From NCBI GenBank assembly GCA_024803745.1, contig JANJXV010000266.1:62001-126000 (forward strand): a stretch of 64,000 nucleotides of DNA, read 5' to 3'. The DNA is from Megascapheus bottae (lineage: Eukaryota; Chordata; Mammalia; Rodentia; Geomyidae). Within the stretch, counting starts at the first letter, position 1, and the number at the start of each line of letters is the position of its first letter. The notes beneath the pieces are model-generated. The model made no database searches. It was given only the letters and a program-made list of their open reading frames with translations, and had not been told where the DNA came from. Positions 1 to 10,839 of this stretch are shown here, piece by piece. The position numbers and the translations under genes are program-made.

Positions 1-68
1 CTTGAACAAATGTGGCCAAGGACAGTTCCTGGTCCCTCAGTTCAAGCCGCAGGACTAGCCAAACAAGA
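1..68 (+). repeat. 3' end of an ID-type SINE
   Basis: The sequence matches the terminal part of the ID-derived SINE seen many times in this window (ending 'aagccgcaggactagcc' before an A-rich tail). The 5' part lies outside the window. Confidence 0.65.
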
Positions 69-480
69 AATCATACCATTTTCCACACATTTGGAAATAA
101 ATCTGATTTATCTAACCCTACTTCTTTTTTGCCAGTCCAGGGTGTGTGCCACCAAGCCAAACTACTGGCCCCCAACCTTACTATTTTTAATCATTTAATT
201 TTTTTACATAATCATATTTCATGCTGTCTGTATTAATACCATAAACATTATGCTTAGTGTAATAATGTTAAAGGTAAAACATAAGAAATTAATAACTAAA
301 ATTCCTTTTATATTAGTTTTATGGCATTACTACAATTTTATGAGAAAAATTACTTAGAATGTTTATTTTAGAGTTCAAGTAATCCATTTTGATAAATATA
401 TCAACCTACATCATTTATTTGAACACATTTTAAACTATTTTTTTCAGGAATGAAAATACATATATATTTGTTGTAAATGA
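69..480. other. AT-rich intergenic stretch
   Basis: No gene or clear repeat is seen. A short piece near 130-180 resembles the B1-like arm of the local SINEs in reverse orientation, but it is too decayed to call. Confidence 0.5.
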
Positions 481-483
481 AAT

Positions 484-600
484 TTATGACTTGGGGGGAA
501 GGAAAGAGAAAATGGGGGAGGGGGTAACAGTGTTTACAAGAAATGTACTCATTACATATGTAACAGCAATCTCTTTGTATATCACCTTGAACAACAAATT
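484..600 (+). repeat. Dispersed repeat, probable L1 subfamily 3' end
   Basis: A G-rich purine tract is followed by 'gtaacagtgtttacaagaaatg' like sequence and a 'tatatcacctt' end. A paralogue lies at about 4,740-4,865. The order (G-rich tract, then a 'gtaac...' end before an AATAAA-like A-rich tail) resembles L1 3' untranslated regions, so an L1 subfamily tail is the likely identity. Confidence 0.45.
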
Positions 601-639
601 TTTTGAAAAGTACAATAAGTTTAAATGTCTACTTTGGGC

Positions 640-838
640 AGAATTTTTTTTGCCAGTACTGGGCTTAGACTCAGGACCTGAGCACGATCCTTGTTTTTGT
701 TTTTGTTTATTCTTAAGGCGCAAGTTCTATCACATGTGCCACAGCACCACTTTTATGTTTTTTTATCAACGTTGTGCTGAGGAATTGAACTTGGGTCTTC
801 ATTCATGCTCGGCAAGAAGGCTTCCACTAGGCCTTGAG
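640..838 (-). repeat. ID-type SINE
   Basis: On the plus strand it begins with a T-run and 'gccagtactgggcttagactcagg' and ends with the inverted tRNA-like head ('ggcaagaaggcttccactaggcc'). This is the reverse complement of the local ID-derived SINE. It is moderately diverged. Confidence 0.75.
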
Positions 839-997
839 CAGAAAAGGTCAGGGATAGAGCTGAAGCACTCAGTTGAAGACCCAGTGCCAACACACAAAAG
901 AAATTATGCACTTTATACATATTTTCTAATTTCTTAATGAATTTTTCAGTCTGTAGAAATATAGGGTACATTCCTTGTTACTTAAGTAAGATTGCTC

Positions 998-1345
998 TTT
1001 TTTTTCTTTTTGCCAGTCCTAGGGCTTGGACTCAGGGCCTAGACATTTTCATTGGACTCGCTTGCCCAAGGTGAGTGCTCTGCCTCTTGAAACACAGCGC
1101 CACTTCTAGCTTTTTTCTGAATATGCGGTACCGGTGAATAGAACCTAGGTCTTCATGCATTCTAGGTGAGCACTCTACCATTAGGCTACATTCCCAGGCA
1201 GTGAGATTCCTCTTACAGTCATTGTATGTTCACAGAGTTTGATCTCACACACTGTAGGGCCCTGGTTGGCTTTGACCTGTGATCCTAAGCCCTGAGCCTC
1301 CTAAGTAGCTGAAATTAAGTTGTGAGCCAGCATGATGGCTTCCAT
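998..1345 (-). repeat. Composite ID + B1-like SINE sequence
   Basis: An inverted ID-type arm (T-run, 'gccagtcctagggcttggac', to about 1,200) is followed by an inverted B1-like arm ending in 'gagcctcctaagtagctg' and 'gtgagccagcatgatggc' (about 1,230-1,345). They may be one dimer or two insertions. Confidence 0.65.
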
Positions 1346-1396
1346 TCTTTTTTCTACAAAAATATATGTAGTTATCTAAAATATATCTATAGCTGA

Positions 1397-2508
1397 AAAA
1401 AATGAAACTCTCCCAAACAAATCTTCAAAGAAACAACCATCCTATTAAAAGGTGGGCTAAAGACTTAAAAGAGTATTCTCTGAAGAAAAAATTAAAATGG
1501 GCTTTAGACACATGAAGAAATGCTCCATATCTCTAGCAATAAGGGAAATGAAAATCAAAACAACTTTGAGATTCCACCTGACTCCAGTCAGAATGGCCAT
1601 TATCAAAAAATCTAATAAGAGATACTGGTGGGGAAGTGACCAGGGGGGATCACACCTACACTGTTGGTGTGAGTGTAAACTCGTTCAACCACTAGGGAAA
1701 GCAGTGTGGTGGTTCCTCAAAAGACTGAACATTGAGCTCCCCTATGATCCAGCAAATCCACTACTTGGCATCTACCCAATTGTCCAGAAAAAAGGACATA
1801 CTAAAGCCACTACCACAATGATGCTCATTGCAGCACTATTTACCATAGCAAAGATATGAAACCAACCCAGATACCACTCAGTAGATGACTGAATGAAGAA
1901 GATGTGGTGCTTATACACAATGGAATGCTATGCTGCCATCAGAAGGAATGACATCACCCCATTTGTAAGGAAATGGAAAGACTTGGAAAAATTCATATTA
2001 AGTGAAGCAGCCAGACCCAAAGAAACATAAGCTCAATGGTTTCCCTCATTTGTAATAATTAGTTCACATCTAGGACTCTCCTAGCAGAGGATTACAATAA
2101 CTCAAAAACCTAGGTATATAAGGTCATATAGGATGAGACTAAATGAAAGGATCTCTAGGATATGGGAACAAGAGCTATATCTTGTGTCATCGTTGCTCTT
2201 AATCTTGTGTGATTTTTGTCCTTAATCTACTATGTTATTTCTCATCTCTTATTTTGCCCTTTGGTTAATGTCAGATTGTTACTGTATCTGATTTTTCCCT
2301 GGCATATTGTATATATGTTTATTTGTTTATGTCAAATAGGAAAGGGAAGGGGGGAAACAAGATGATTGGGAAGGGGAGGGGAGAGGGAACTGGGGACAAA
2401 ACATGTGGAGTGGAATAAATGTGTGAGAAATAATGCAGTCCACTACCTGTAAATGTAATCGTAACCCCTCTATACATTACCCTGAAAATAAAAAAGAGAC
2501 TATAAAAA
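1397..2508 (+). mobile_element. 5'-truncated L1: ORF2 C-terminus and 3' UTR
   Basis: Sequence from 1,397 matches the end of the L1 ORF2 of the main array. About 120 codons are open at 1,497-1,859, covering the C-terminal cysteine/histidine region. Here the first two cysteines of the CX3CX7HX4C knuckle are lost while '[12 protein letters not shown]' remains. The 3' UTR contains a G-rich purine tract (about 2,338-2,400) and ends 'aaaataaaaaagag'. The copy is more diverged than the array units and belongs to an older insertion. Confidence 0.85.
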
Positions 2509-2520
2509 TATCTGTAGAAA

Positions 2521-2564
2521 ATGAGGCTGGATGATGGAAACAACCAGATGCAATGTGATACACG

Positions 2565-2616
<52 letters not shown>

Positions 2617-3175
2617 GGAATGATATATAGCCAACCGACAAGATAAAATAATGGCATTCTCAGGGAAGTGGATGAAAAGGAAAAAAATCATATTAAGTGA
2701 AGTAAGCCAAACTCAAAGGAACATAGGCCCAAGAGTCTCCCTCATTTGTCAAATTCAGTAGAAACCTTGGGCTCTGCTACCAGAGATTTACAATAGAACA
2801 AAATCTAGAGACATCGTGACAAATAGTATGACACTAAATGTAAGGACCTCCAAGATAAAGAAACAAAACTCATATAATGAGTGATTGTTGTCCTTAATGA
2901 ACTATGTGATCTCTTATCTCTTTTGCTATCCCTTGGTTATATCATATTGTTACAATATTTCACCTTGTTTTCTGATATATTTCATATGTGCCTAATTGGT
3001 TATTTGAAATTGGATAGGGAAGGGGGGAAATGAAAATGATTGGGGGTAGGGGAAGGGAAATGGGGACCATATCATTACATGGGGTATCAAAGTTTGAGAA
3101 GTAATGCACATTCTATCTGGTGAATATAATGTAACCCTTCTATAAATTACAATAAAAATAAATACATAAAAGAAG
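2521..3175 (+). mobile_element. 5'-truncated L1 3' end with internal CA repeat
   Basis: A second L1 3' fragment lies directly behind the previous one. It carries the end of ORF2 and a 3' UTR ending 'aattacaataaaaataaata'. Its ORF2 'tacacaatggaat' segment has expanded into a CA microsatellite. The G-rich 3' UTR tract lies at about 3,016-3,064. Confidence 0.8.
2561..2614. repeat. (CA)n microsatellite
   Basis: About 54 bp of CA dinucleotide, with two CACG steps at the left end, sits inside an L1 ORF2 remnant. Other copies read 'gtacacaatggaattc' at this place, so the repeat grew from L1 sequence. Confidence 0.95.
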
Positions 3176-3330
3176 ATCTGCACAGAAAAAAATAATAATG
3201 GCATTTTTGGGGTAGTGGATGAAATTAGAGTGAATCCTGTTGAGTGAGATAAGTCAAGACCAAGGAACAAAAGGTACATGATATCCTTAATATATGGATA
3301 TTAGTTTCAAACAGTAGTAGAGCGATGATT
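3176..3330 (+). mobile_element. Older L1 ORF2 end fragment
   Basis: The 'ttgagtgagataagtcaagacc' and 'ggatattag' motifs are typical of the last codons of L1 ORF2 and the start of its 3' UTR. It is too diverged to assign to the array subfamily. Confidence 0.6.
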
Positions 3331-3975
3331 GAATAGTTGATACCCAAAGTTCTGGACATAATTTTGGAGATATAAACATAACTACATAGACATAAAAATC
3401 AAGGGTAGACTATACACTCTATAGACATGTGTTTTATTATAGATTAATCTGTATCTATGACATACAAAGACTCAGCTTAATTTTTACTATATTCTAAAAT
3501 CTATGTGCCAGTGATTGTATAGCGATTCCCTTCTTGAATACTTGTTGGTTAAACATGACATTTGAAATATGATGTAAAATTCAATGTTAATAATTTTTTT
3601 TAAAAAAAGGCTAGAGGTAAATACCACTAATGTACTTGCTCTAAGTGGTACAGAAATTTTCTTAATGAATCAAGGGTTTTTATTACATCTTTATGCAATT
3701 GTTTTAGTTCTGAGTGTTCTACACTCAATGATACTTCTGGAAAGATGATATAGCTGACTGTGTAGATGGTATGAAGACATACTGGCCTAAACGTAGAATA
3801 AAGCAGTGGTAAGTGGCTGTTAGCTGTCCAGATTCTACTGGAATATGTGGAATGAATTTATTAAGCACAATGCAGGCTCTTAGTCAGATCAGGATCAAGA
3901 TTATGTGGTTCCATGAGATGAATGAGGAAAGATCAGAAAAATCTACTAAGATATCCAGATATACTTTTTAAACTA
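3331..3975. other. AT-rich intergenic stretch
   Basis: No gene or clear repeat is seen beyond possible decayed L1 3' UTR in the first 100 bp. Confidence 0.5.
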
Positions 3976-3979
3976 AGGT

Positions 3980-4230
3980 ATCTGGACTCCTTTTTTTTGT
4001 TTCTTGGTGGGGAGGTTGAACTTTGGACCTGGGCAAGGTCTCTTAGTTCTTTTTCCTCAAGGCTAATGCTGTACCAGTTTTAGCCACAACTCCACTTAGT
4101 TTTTGGGTGGATAAGTGGAGAGTAGAATCTTACAGGTTTTTTGTTTTCATTTTTTTTGCTTGCAAAGGCTTTGAATCACCTTCTCCCTGGCTAGTAGAAT
4201 GACAATTATGACCCTCCAGCGCCTGGCTAG
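3980..4230 (-). repeat. Diverged ID/B1 composite SINE
   Basis: Inverted orientation: T-run, 'ggttgaactttggacctgggc', 'tcaaggctaatgctgtacc', then an inverted B1-like arm ending 'gcgcctggct'. Confidence 0.65.
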
Positions 4231-4349
4231 TGATTTTTTGAAAACTGGACTTTATTCCAAATCACATAACTGGTTCCTAGCAAAGTTTTGAAGCCTGACT
4301 TAAATGTGACAGATTTTTGTCACTTGGAGACACTCTGTGCTGAACGTTA

Positions 4350-4448
4350 GAAATCTACCAGCTGAGTCACAGTGGCACTTCCAGTTTTTTGTTTATGTGG
4401 TGCTGAGGAATGGAATCCAGGGTTTCATACATGCTAGGCAAGCTTCAT
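4350..4448 (-). repeat. ID-type SINE fragment
   Basis: Contains 'gctgagtcacagtggcacttcc' and 'ctgaggaatggaatccagggt', the inverted head half of the local ID SINE. The T-rich tail part is missing. Confidence 0.65.
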
Positions 4449-4639
4449 TTTCAGCCCAAGGTTTTATGTTTTGTTTTTTCAGTGTCGTTGCTTCTAAGGT
4501 ACTGTATGATGTTCTTTCATTTTCTTTGCTTTTTACCTCTTTTCTTCTTTTTCCCTTTAGTTTTATTCTCTGTAGTCACTGTGTTGAATTCGGGTACCCT
4601 GTGTCTTGTACATAGGTTTATGTGATTTGGGGAATGGAG

Positions 4640-4870
4640 AGGGTATAATAAAATGGTAAAAAAAAAAAACAAAGGAAAAAGGGTGAACCAATTGAACAGT
4701 GATACTTGGAAGACACTAAACGGAAATGAACTGAACAATCTGGGTGGAGAGGGGGCTGAGGGTAGGAAAACAGAGAAAAATGAGGGAGGGGATAACAATT
4801 TTCTTAAGAAATATGTTCATTACTTATGTAACCGTATGCCAACTATATATTGACTTAACAAAATAAATTA
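4640..4870 (+). repeat. Dispersed repeat, probable L1 subfamily 3' end
   Basis: Paralogous to about 484-600: G-rich purine run, 'ggggataacaattttcttaag', 'aaatatgttcattacttatgtaacc', then 'aaaataaattaactt'. It is preceded by an A-run. The identity as an L1 tail is inferred. Confidence 0.45.
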
Positions 4871-4885
4871 ACTTAAAAATAATTT

Positions 4886-5107
4886 AGCCGGGTATGGTGG
4901 CTCACACTTGTAAATGTAGCTACTCAAGAGGCTGGGATCCAAGGATAGCAGTTCAAAGTCAGCCTGGGCACTGAAGTCCATTTGACTCTTATCTCCAATT
5001 AACCACCAGAAACCCAGAAGTGGCCCTATGGGTCAAGGGATAGGGCAGTAGTCTTGAGCTGAAAAGCTCAGTGACAAGACCCAGGTGCAGAATTGCAGTC
5101 CCATGAC
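4886..5107 (+). repeat. B1-like/ID composite SINE
   Basis: B1-like arm ('agccgggtatggtggctcac', 'gtagctactcaagaggctggg') joined to an ID-type arm ('cccagaagtggccc ... agtcttgagctgaaaagctc'). The order is complete and divergence is moderate. Confidence 0.85.
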
Positions 5108-5127
5108 TTGAATGATGAATGATACTA

Positions 5128-5345
5128 GCCAGGCTCTGTGCGCTCACACTTGGAATCCTATCTACACAGAATCAGGTTTGAATCCAGCCCAAACAAATTG
5201 CATGATATTCTGATTTACAGTTCATTACCAAATATCTGGAAGTGGAGCTGTGGATAAAGTGGTAGAACACTAGCCTGAAGCAAAAAAAAACTTTTAAGGA
5301 CAGTTCCCAGGCCGTGGGTTCAAGTCCCAGGACTTGCATAAAACA
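5128..5345 (+). repeat. B1-like/ID composite SINE
   Basis: Same architecture as the preceding element but more diverged ('agccaggctctgtgcgctcac', then 'ctggaagtggagctgtgg', then 'gttcaagtcccaggacttgc'). Confidence 0.75.
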
Positions 5346-6040
5346 ACAAAATGTGACGCTGAGTCCTCCATCATTTGGTGTTATAGTTCAATATTCTTGA
5401 TATGTGTCTTAGAAATTAAGTCCCTAGCAAATACTCTCCCCTGAAATTCTGCTTCATACCTGATTCATAGAATTTCAGCATCATTACTATCACCTACCAG
5501 TTAGCATAGCAGTCTACTACTGAAAATTTGAAGAAAACTTTTGAGTAATCCTAATAAATCTGTGTATCATCTGCACACACATCAAATCAGCAGGAGCTAT
5601 GTTCTACTTTTATATAAATGTATTTAATCCCTTCTTGACTTAATGAGCCTTAAAGAGTAAAACATATGAAGTAGTTATGAAACTAACAGTCACCATTCTT
5701 CTACCTAATATTGTAATATAAGTTTATAAATGCAAGGACTATTCTGAAGTGTGCAGAAGATAGCTTCTAATTATAATATTCTCATGAAGTATAGTTTTTA
5801 AGAAACATGTTGCTTGCTTTGGGAAAGCAAAGGCAAGGAAAAATGATATGAGTAAGTTCCCTATTTATCAGAAGGAAAATACTATTGGGTTTAGATCAAC
5901 TTCATTCATTCCGTGCTGATGAAACAAATATTTGCAATTCCTGAGGCCAATCACTTCATTGTGATGCACAATCAGCCAGCTTAGATCAATCTTCCAAAAA
6001 AGGAAAGGAACAAATGAGAAGCAATTAAGGTTTCCAAAAT
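5346..6040. other. Intergenic stretch, nothing recognised
   Basis: AT-rich sequence without a supported ORF or a repeat I can name. Confidence 0.5.
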
Positions 6041-6042
6041 GA

Positions 6043-6145
6043 ACCAGGTGGTGGTGGCAGCTCACACTTGTAATTCTATCTACTCAAGGCCTGAAATCCA
6101 AGGATCTGGATTAAGTCTGTCTGGGATGAAGATATTACTGTCTAT
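6043..6145 (+). repeat. B1-like SINE fragment
   Basis: Matches the B1-like arm only ('accaggtggtggtggcagctc', 'tctatctactcaaggcc'). Confidence 0.6.
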
Positions 6146-6445
6146 AACATCATCTCTGTTATCACAGCCCAGCTGATACACTCTGCCCAACAGGTTCCAA
6201 ACACCAAAGTCCATCTCCTATCTGAAATACTACCAAACGTACTCACATATTATTTCCTCTTTGGGAGATAGTTGAAACATGTACCAGAAACATTTCCCTG
6301 GCTTCAGAGTGGAAGTGGAAATATATACTCACTAGAATCCCATCTAGTAAATTACAGTCAATCATCGTTCCTCACATCTTGTTAGTTAAATTGAACAATG
6401 AGTGTTTGGATCAGAAGCAATGTGTATGAGCATACATGTTGTAAA
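6146..6445. other. Intergenic stretch, nothing recognised
   Basis: No supported gene or repeat between the two SINE fragments. Confidence 0.45.
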
Positions 6446-6449
6446 AGTA

Positions 6450-6565
6450 CTGTAATCCTAGCTACTCAAGATAAGCTGAGAACTGAGGATTCCAGTTCAA
6501 AATCAGCCACGCAATAAATTCCATAAGATTTTTACCTCTAATTAACCAGCAAAAAACAGAGCATT
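6450..6565 (+). repeat. B1-like SINE fragment
   Basis: Contains 'gtaatcctagctactcaaga' and 'acctctaattaaccagc', the B1-like arm of the composite SINE, cut off before the ID arm. Confidence 0.6.
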
Positions 6566-6626
6566 GAATTGTGCTTAAAATGCCACAGCCCAAAGCTTTG
6601 CATTAAAGTGCTAGGGGGTAGCATTC

Positions 6627-8492
6627 AGGATGCCCACTCCCTCCACTCCTTTTTAACATAGTACTAGAATTCCTAGGCAGTGCAATAAGGCAAAAAGCAA
6701 GCATAAAGGGGATCCAAGTAGGGAAAGAGGAAATAAAACTATCCCTCTTTGCCGATGACATGATTCTGTATTTAAAGAATCCTATAGACTCTACTCCCAA
6801 GCTCCTTGAGCTGATTCAAAGCTTTGGAAGGGTAACAGGCCATAAAATGAACCCACACAAATCAACTACCTTACTTTACGCCAACACTGAGAGGAACGAG
6901 GCAATAATCAGGAAAGAAATTCCTTTCACAGTAGCCTCAAAGAAAATAAAGTACCTAGCAATTAGCTTAACTAAGAATGTAAAGGACCGTTTAGATGAAA
7001 ACTTTAAAACCATAAAAAAGGAAATAAAAGCAGAACTAAGGAAAGGGAAAAACCTCCCATGCTCCTGGATTGGAAGAATCAACATTGTGAAAATGACAAT
7101 CTTGCCAAGGGCTATCTACAAATTCAATGTAATACCAATCAACATCCCAATGTCATTCTTTAAAGAAATAGAAGAGGCAATTCAAAATTTCATATGGAAT
7201 AATAAAAGACCCCGTATAGCAAAAATACTTCTTAGCAGAAAGAACAGCGCTGGAGGAATTTCAATTCCAAACTTAAGACTCTATTACAGAGCTATAATTC
7301 TCAAAACAGCTTGGTACTGGCACAAGAACAGGCCTGAAGTCCATTGCAGTAGAACTGCGGACCCAGATATTAAACCACAGACCTATGGCCACATAATCTT
7401 TGACCAGGGAGCCAAAAAAATAGAATGGAAGAAAGATAGCCTCTTCAACAAGTTGTGCTGGCAGAACTGGTTAAACACCTGCAGAAAAATAAGTTGGATC
7501 CTTCTTTGTCACCTTGCACTAGAATTAACTCCAAATGGATCAAAGACGTGGAGGTAAAAGCTGACACACTGAAAAGTTTACAGGAAGGAATAGGAGATAC
7601 ACTAGGCCTCCTTGGCACAGGTCGAAACTTTCTTAATAAGTACTAAGAATCACAACAAATCAGAGAAAGGCTGGATAAGTGGGACTGCATTAAACTGCAG
7701 AGCTTTTGTATGGCAACGGATATAGCTAGTAAACTAATCAGGAAGCCTACAGAGTGGGAGAAGATCTTCACCACCCAAACAACGGACAAAGGCCTCATAT
7801 CTAAAATATATCAACAACTCAAATAATTGAATCACTCCAAAACTCACCTCCAAAGTAACACCCATCCCATTAAAAATGGGCCAAAGACTTAAGAGAGCCT
7901 TCTCTGAAGAAGAAACAAACTTGCCTATAGACACATGAAGAAATGCTCAACATCTCTGGTCATAAAAGAAATGCAAATCAAAACAACTCTAAGATTCCAC
8001 CTCACTCCAGTTACAATGTCCAGGATCAGGAATATGAATGACAACAGATGCTGGAGGCGATGTGGCCAGGAGGGTTCAGTACTACACTGTTGATGGGAGT
8101 GCAAACTCGTTCAACCACTATGGAAAGCAGTGCGGCAGTGCCTCAAAACGCTAAACATACAACTCCCCTATGGCCCAGCAATTCCACTACTTGGCATTTA
8201 CCCAACAATCCAGAAACAAGGGCATACTAAACCCACTAGCACAACAATGTTCATTGCAGCACTATTCACCATAGCAAAGATATGAAACCAACCCAGATGT
8301 CCCTCAATTGATGAGTGGATCAACAATTTGCGGTATTTGTACACAATGGAATTCTATGCTGCTGTCAGAAAAAATGACATCGCCCCATTTGTTAGGAAAT
8401 GGAAAGACTTAGAACAAATCATATTAAGTGAATTAAGCAGGACTCAAAGGAACTTAGGCTCAGTGGTTTCCCTCATTTATCATAATCAGTAG
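6627..8492 (+). pseudogene. L1 ORF2 remnant (copy 0), reverse transcriptase C-part
   Basis: ORF2 encodes the L1 endonuclease/reverse transcriptase. This copy begins just before the catalytic FADD motif ('[11 protein letters not shown]', near 6,745-6,780) and has one open stretch of 265 codons to 7,557. A frameshift near 7,485 and further indels near 7,640 and 7,880 break the rest. The C-terminal knuckle reads in fragments near 8,050-8,110. The endonuclease domain is absent. It cannot make a working protein. Confidence 0.9.
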
Positions 8493-8910
8493 AAACCTTG
8501 GGCTCTACTAGCAGAAATTTGCAATAGAGCAAAAGGCCATATATAAGGCCATATAATGTGAAGCTCATTGAAAGGACCTCCAGGATATTGAAACAAAAGC
8601 CATATAATGAATGATTGTTGTCCTTAATGTACTATGTTGTCTCTCATCTCGTTTGCTGTCCCTTGGTTATCCCATATTGGTATAGTATCTCACTTTGTTA
8701 TCTGATATATTGAATTTATTTGTATTTGGATGTTTGAAATTTGATAGGGAAGGGGGGAAAACCAAGACGGGTGGGGGGTGTAGAGCTGGAGGGAAATGGG
8801 TACCAAGACATTTGAAAGGGTATCAATGTATGTGAATTCATGCACCTTCTATCTGGCAAATATCATCTAACCCTTTCACTAATTACAATAAAAAATGAAA
8901 AAAAAGAAAG
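6627..8910 (+). mobile_element. L1 copy 0 (truncated at array start)
   Basis: Only the 3' part of the unit L1 is present, from inside the reverse transcriptase domain of ORF2 to the A-rich end. The 3' UTR runs from about 8,493 and contains a G-rich purine tract at about 8,747-8,800 of a kind common in mammalian L1s. The left edge is abrupt and joins unrelated sequence. No target-site duplication is seen, in keeping with an array boundary instead of an insertion end. Confidence 0.92.
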
Positions 8911-8965
8911 TTGTAGTGTCTGGGGAGGATGATGGGGTCAAATACATTTCTTCTTAGAAATTTAC

Positions 8966-9132
8966 CTCATCTGGTTGCCGTGGATTTTCCTGGCCTTCTT
9001 CTTAGAGAAAGGCCTGTTATACTGGATTTGTGGCTTGGCAATGATCTAGCATTTACATCTTCGAGTAAGACATCCACAACTTCCATGCGTGAGACTCGAG
9101 TTTCCAGACCTTTGGCAACAGCACAGCAACAT
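8966..9132 (-). pseudogene. RalGDS-like first-exon relic in spacer S1
   Basis: Read on the minus strand, the exon opens with ATG and 'MLLCCCQRSGNSSLRHGSC', then 'GCLTRRCKC' and a TAG stop. It continues in frame with a basic stretch ('KKKARKIQGNQMR'). It ends at a good splice donor (GATGAG/GTAAAT). The Cys-rich start and basic stretch resemble what I remember of RalGDS-like first exons, but the decisive support is its paralogue at 62,599-62,766, which lies just upstream of a clear RalGDS-type exon. The in-frame stop makes it non-functional. Confidence 0.6.
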
Positions 9133-9534
9133 CTTTCTTCCTCCTGAGCCACAGGCCAAGTGAGCTGGCTTGAGCTGGTTGTTAGTTAAAGTGGCTTGGT
9201 TACCAGGGTTCCATATTCTGTTCCATTGTGAGGGAGGCAAGGTCACCTTTCAGGGCACAATGACCAAAGATCCTTGCTCACAGAAGACCTCACCAAAGAC
9301 ATACTGGAGGCTGAATCTCTCCTCCAGTCTCACAATATACATGTGGATGTAGTAAACAGCACACCTTATTTGTCCAATCCCAATGTCTTCCACTAGGCCC
9401 AACTACCAGTCTGGTCTCAGGCTCAAGGAGCGTTTCTTAGGTAAGATCCAAACTTAAATGTCAATATTGCCCTCATCCTTTAAAAAACATTTGTTTCACA
9501 GTGCCTTCTCTGCCTGCATTTTGCCCCTTGTCGA

Positions 9535-9722
9535 TTTTTTTTGTTTTTGCTAGTCTTGGGACTTGACCTCAGAGTGTGAACATTGTTCTTGGGCTTTCTT
9601 TAGTCTTTAGCTGTCCCACCGAGCCACAGCATCACTTGCAGCGTTTTCTATGTATGTGGTAATGAGGAATCAAACCTGAGTCTTTTTGCGTGGTAGCCAA
9701 GCACTCTACCACTCGGTCAAAC
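9535..9722 (-). repeat. ID-type SINE in spacer S1
   Basis: Inverted ID SINE, T-run first. Copies at the same spacer position: 16,935-17,123; 24,358-24,545; 31,777-31,964; 39,198-39,383; 46,625-46,811. The corresponding element in the right-hand paralogue is at 62,025-62,205 (plus). Confidence 0.82.
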
Positions 9723-9971
9723 ACACAGTTCATATTGCACATATTGTTGACGTCAATCTACTAGGATATTATTAGGTTTCTGTATCCTAATCATTTTTTT
9801 CCTGATAATTAGTTTTGCTGTCATGTGTAAAAAATGCAAGAGGGAAAAACACAGAAGAATTAGTGAAATTTAGAAAAAAGCATTACACACATAGATGAGT
9901 GATCATTCTTTGTTTGAGAAAGGATATTTTGATATGAAGCTGATGATGATGACTTTATAATTACTATGTCA

Positions 9972-10177
9972 GGGTTGAGAGTTTGGCATAGTGGTAGAGT
10001 GCTTGCCTAGCATCCATGAAGATCTGGGTTTGATTGCTCAGTACCACATAGATAGAAAATCTAGATGTGGCACTGTGGCTCAAGTGGCAGAGGGCTAGAC
10101 TTGAGAAAACCCCAGGACAGTGCTCAGGCCCTGAATTCAAGCCCCAAGACTGGCAGAAAGAAAAAAGAAAATAAAAA
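9972..10177 (+). repeat. ID SINE in spacer S1
   Basis: Complete ID-type SINE with tRNA-like A and B box sequences ('tagtggtagagtgc', 'gggtttgattgc') and an A-rich tail. Copies: 17,377-17,581; 24,796-25,000; 32,215-32,419; 39,641-39,845; 47,061-47,265. The matching element in the right-hand paralogue is at 61,585-61,790 (minus). Confidence 0.85.
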
Positions 10178-10839
10178 TGCTTTTTACGAGCTAATTCACT
10201 CACAGCATTTGCTTCTGAAATCTTCGCTTCTGCATCTTGTGAAATACCCCTTTCCCTCAACGTAGACAAGAAAAACAGATCCATCCCATGGTCCACTGTG
10301 AGGCCACTGGTTGGGCTAAGAGCTAGTCGTGCAGCAACACATAAGTTTATTCTAAAACTTTCCAAACTTTGTCCTCAAATATGCTACCTACTTACCAACT
10401 TAGGTCAGTTATCCTCATGCTATACCTTTTCTTCTTTACTACAATATTCTTACAGTCCTACGTTAATCCTCTTGCACCTCCCCTGACCTCTCTCATTCTT
10501 TTTTTCTATCTCTGGATCTCTGCTCATCTTTCAACCCTTATACTGCACGGATCTACACTTGATGGCTGTTGAGCAATATTGTATATGTAGGTGGTTAATT
10601 ATTCTCTAGGCTCAGAGGGACTTAAATACAATAGAGCCTGGATTGAGAGGCTTATTGTTTTGGGTATAAATCGCTTATCAGTGGTTGTATTAGACTGGTC
10701 TGTAAGTGCACAAAAAGAAAGAGTGATAATACCAATCAAAACTTGTGAATATCTAGTGTCTGCCAGCTACAGAGTTCTAGGTTGGTTATATCTGAAAAAC
10801 TATAATCGTATTTAGTAGTAATCTTGCTCCCATTTTCAA

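Larger units (their letters stand above)
8911..10280 (-). repeat. Array spacer S1 (RalGDS-like 5' region paralogue)
   Basis: This 1,370-bp non-L1 segment lies between the A-rich L1 3' end (left) and the next L1 5' end (right). It is homologous, in inverted orientation, to 61,457-62,811 along its whole length. Both SINEs sit at matching positions: an inverted one at 9,535-9,722 and a forward ID SINE at 9,972-10,177. It contains a first-exon relic at 8,966-9,132 (minus). A short GAT repeat lies at 9,936-9,952. By sequence type it resembles S3 and S4 more than S2. Confidence 0.88.

Noticed and set aside
2319..2657. Minus-strand frame with a long Val-Cys run
   Set aside because: It is the CA microsatellite inside an L1 remnant.
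8520..8570. CArG-like element 'ccatatataaggccatata' in each L1 3' UTR
   Set aside because: The A/T core is eight bases, not six, and it is simply repeated with the L1; no evidence that it is regulatory.
9972..10177. tRNA gene (A and B boxes present)
   Set aside because: The box sequences belong to an ID SINE with an A-rich tail; no full cloverleaf and no isolated tRNA is seen.
8911..10280. Spacer as part of the L1 5' UTR
   Set aside because: A copy without any L1 exists at 61,457-62,811 with the same two SINEs and is contiguous with a RalGDS-like exon. The alternative is kept open in the findings.
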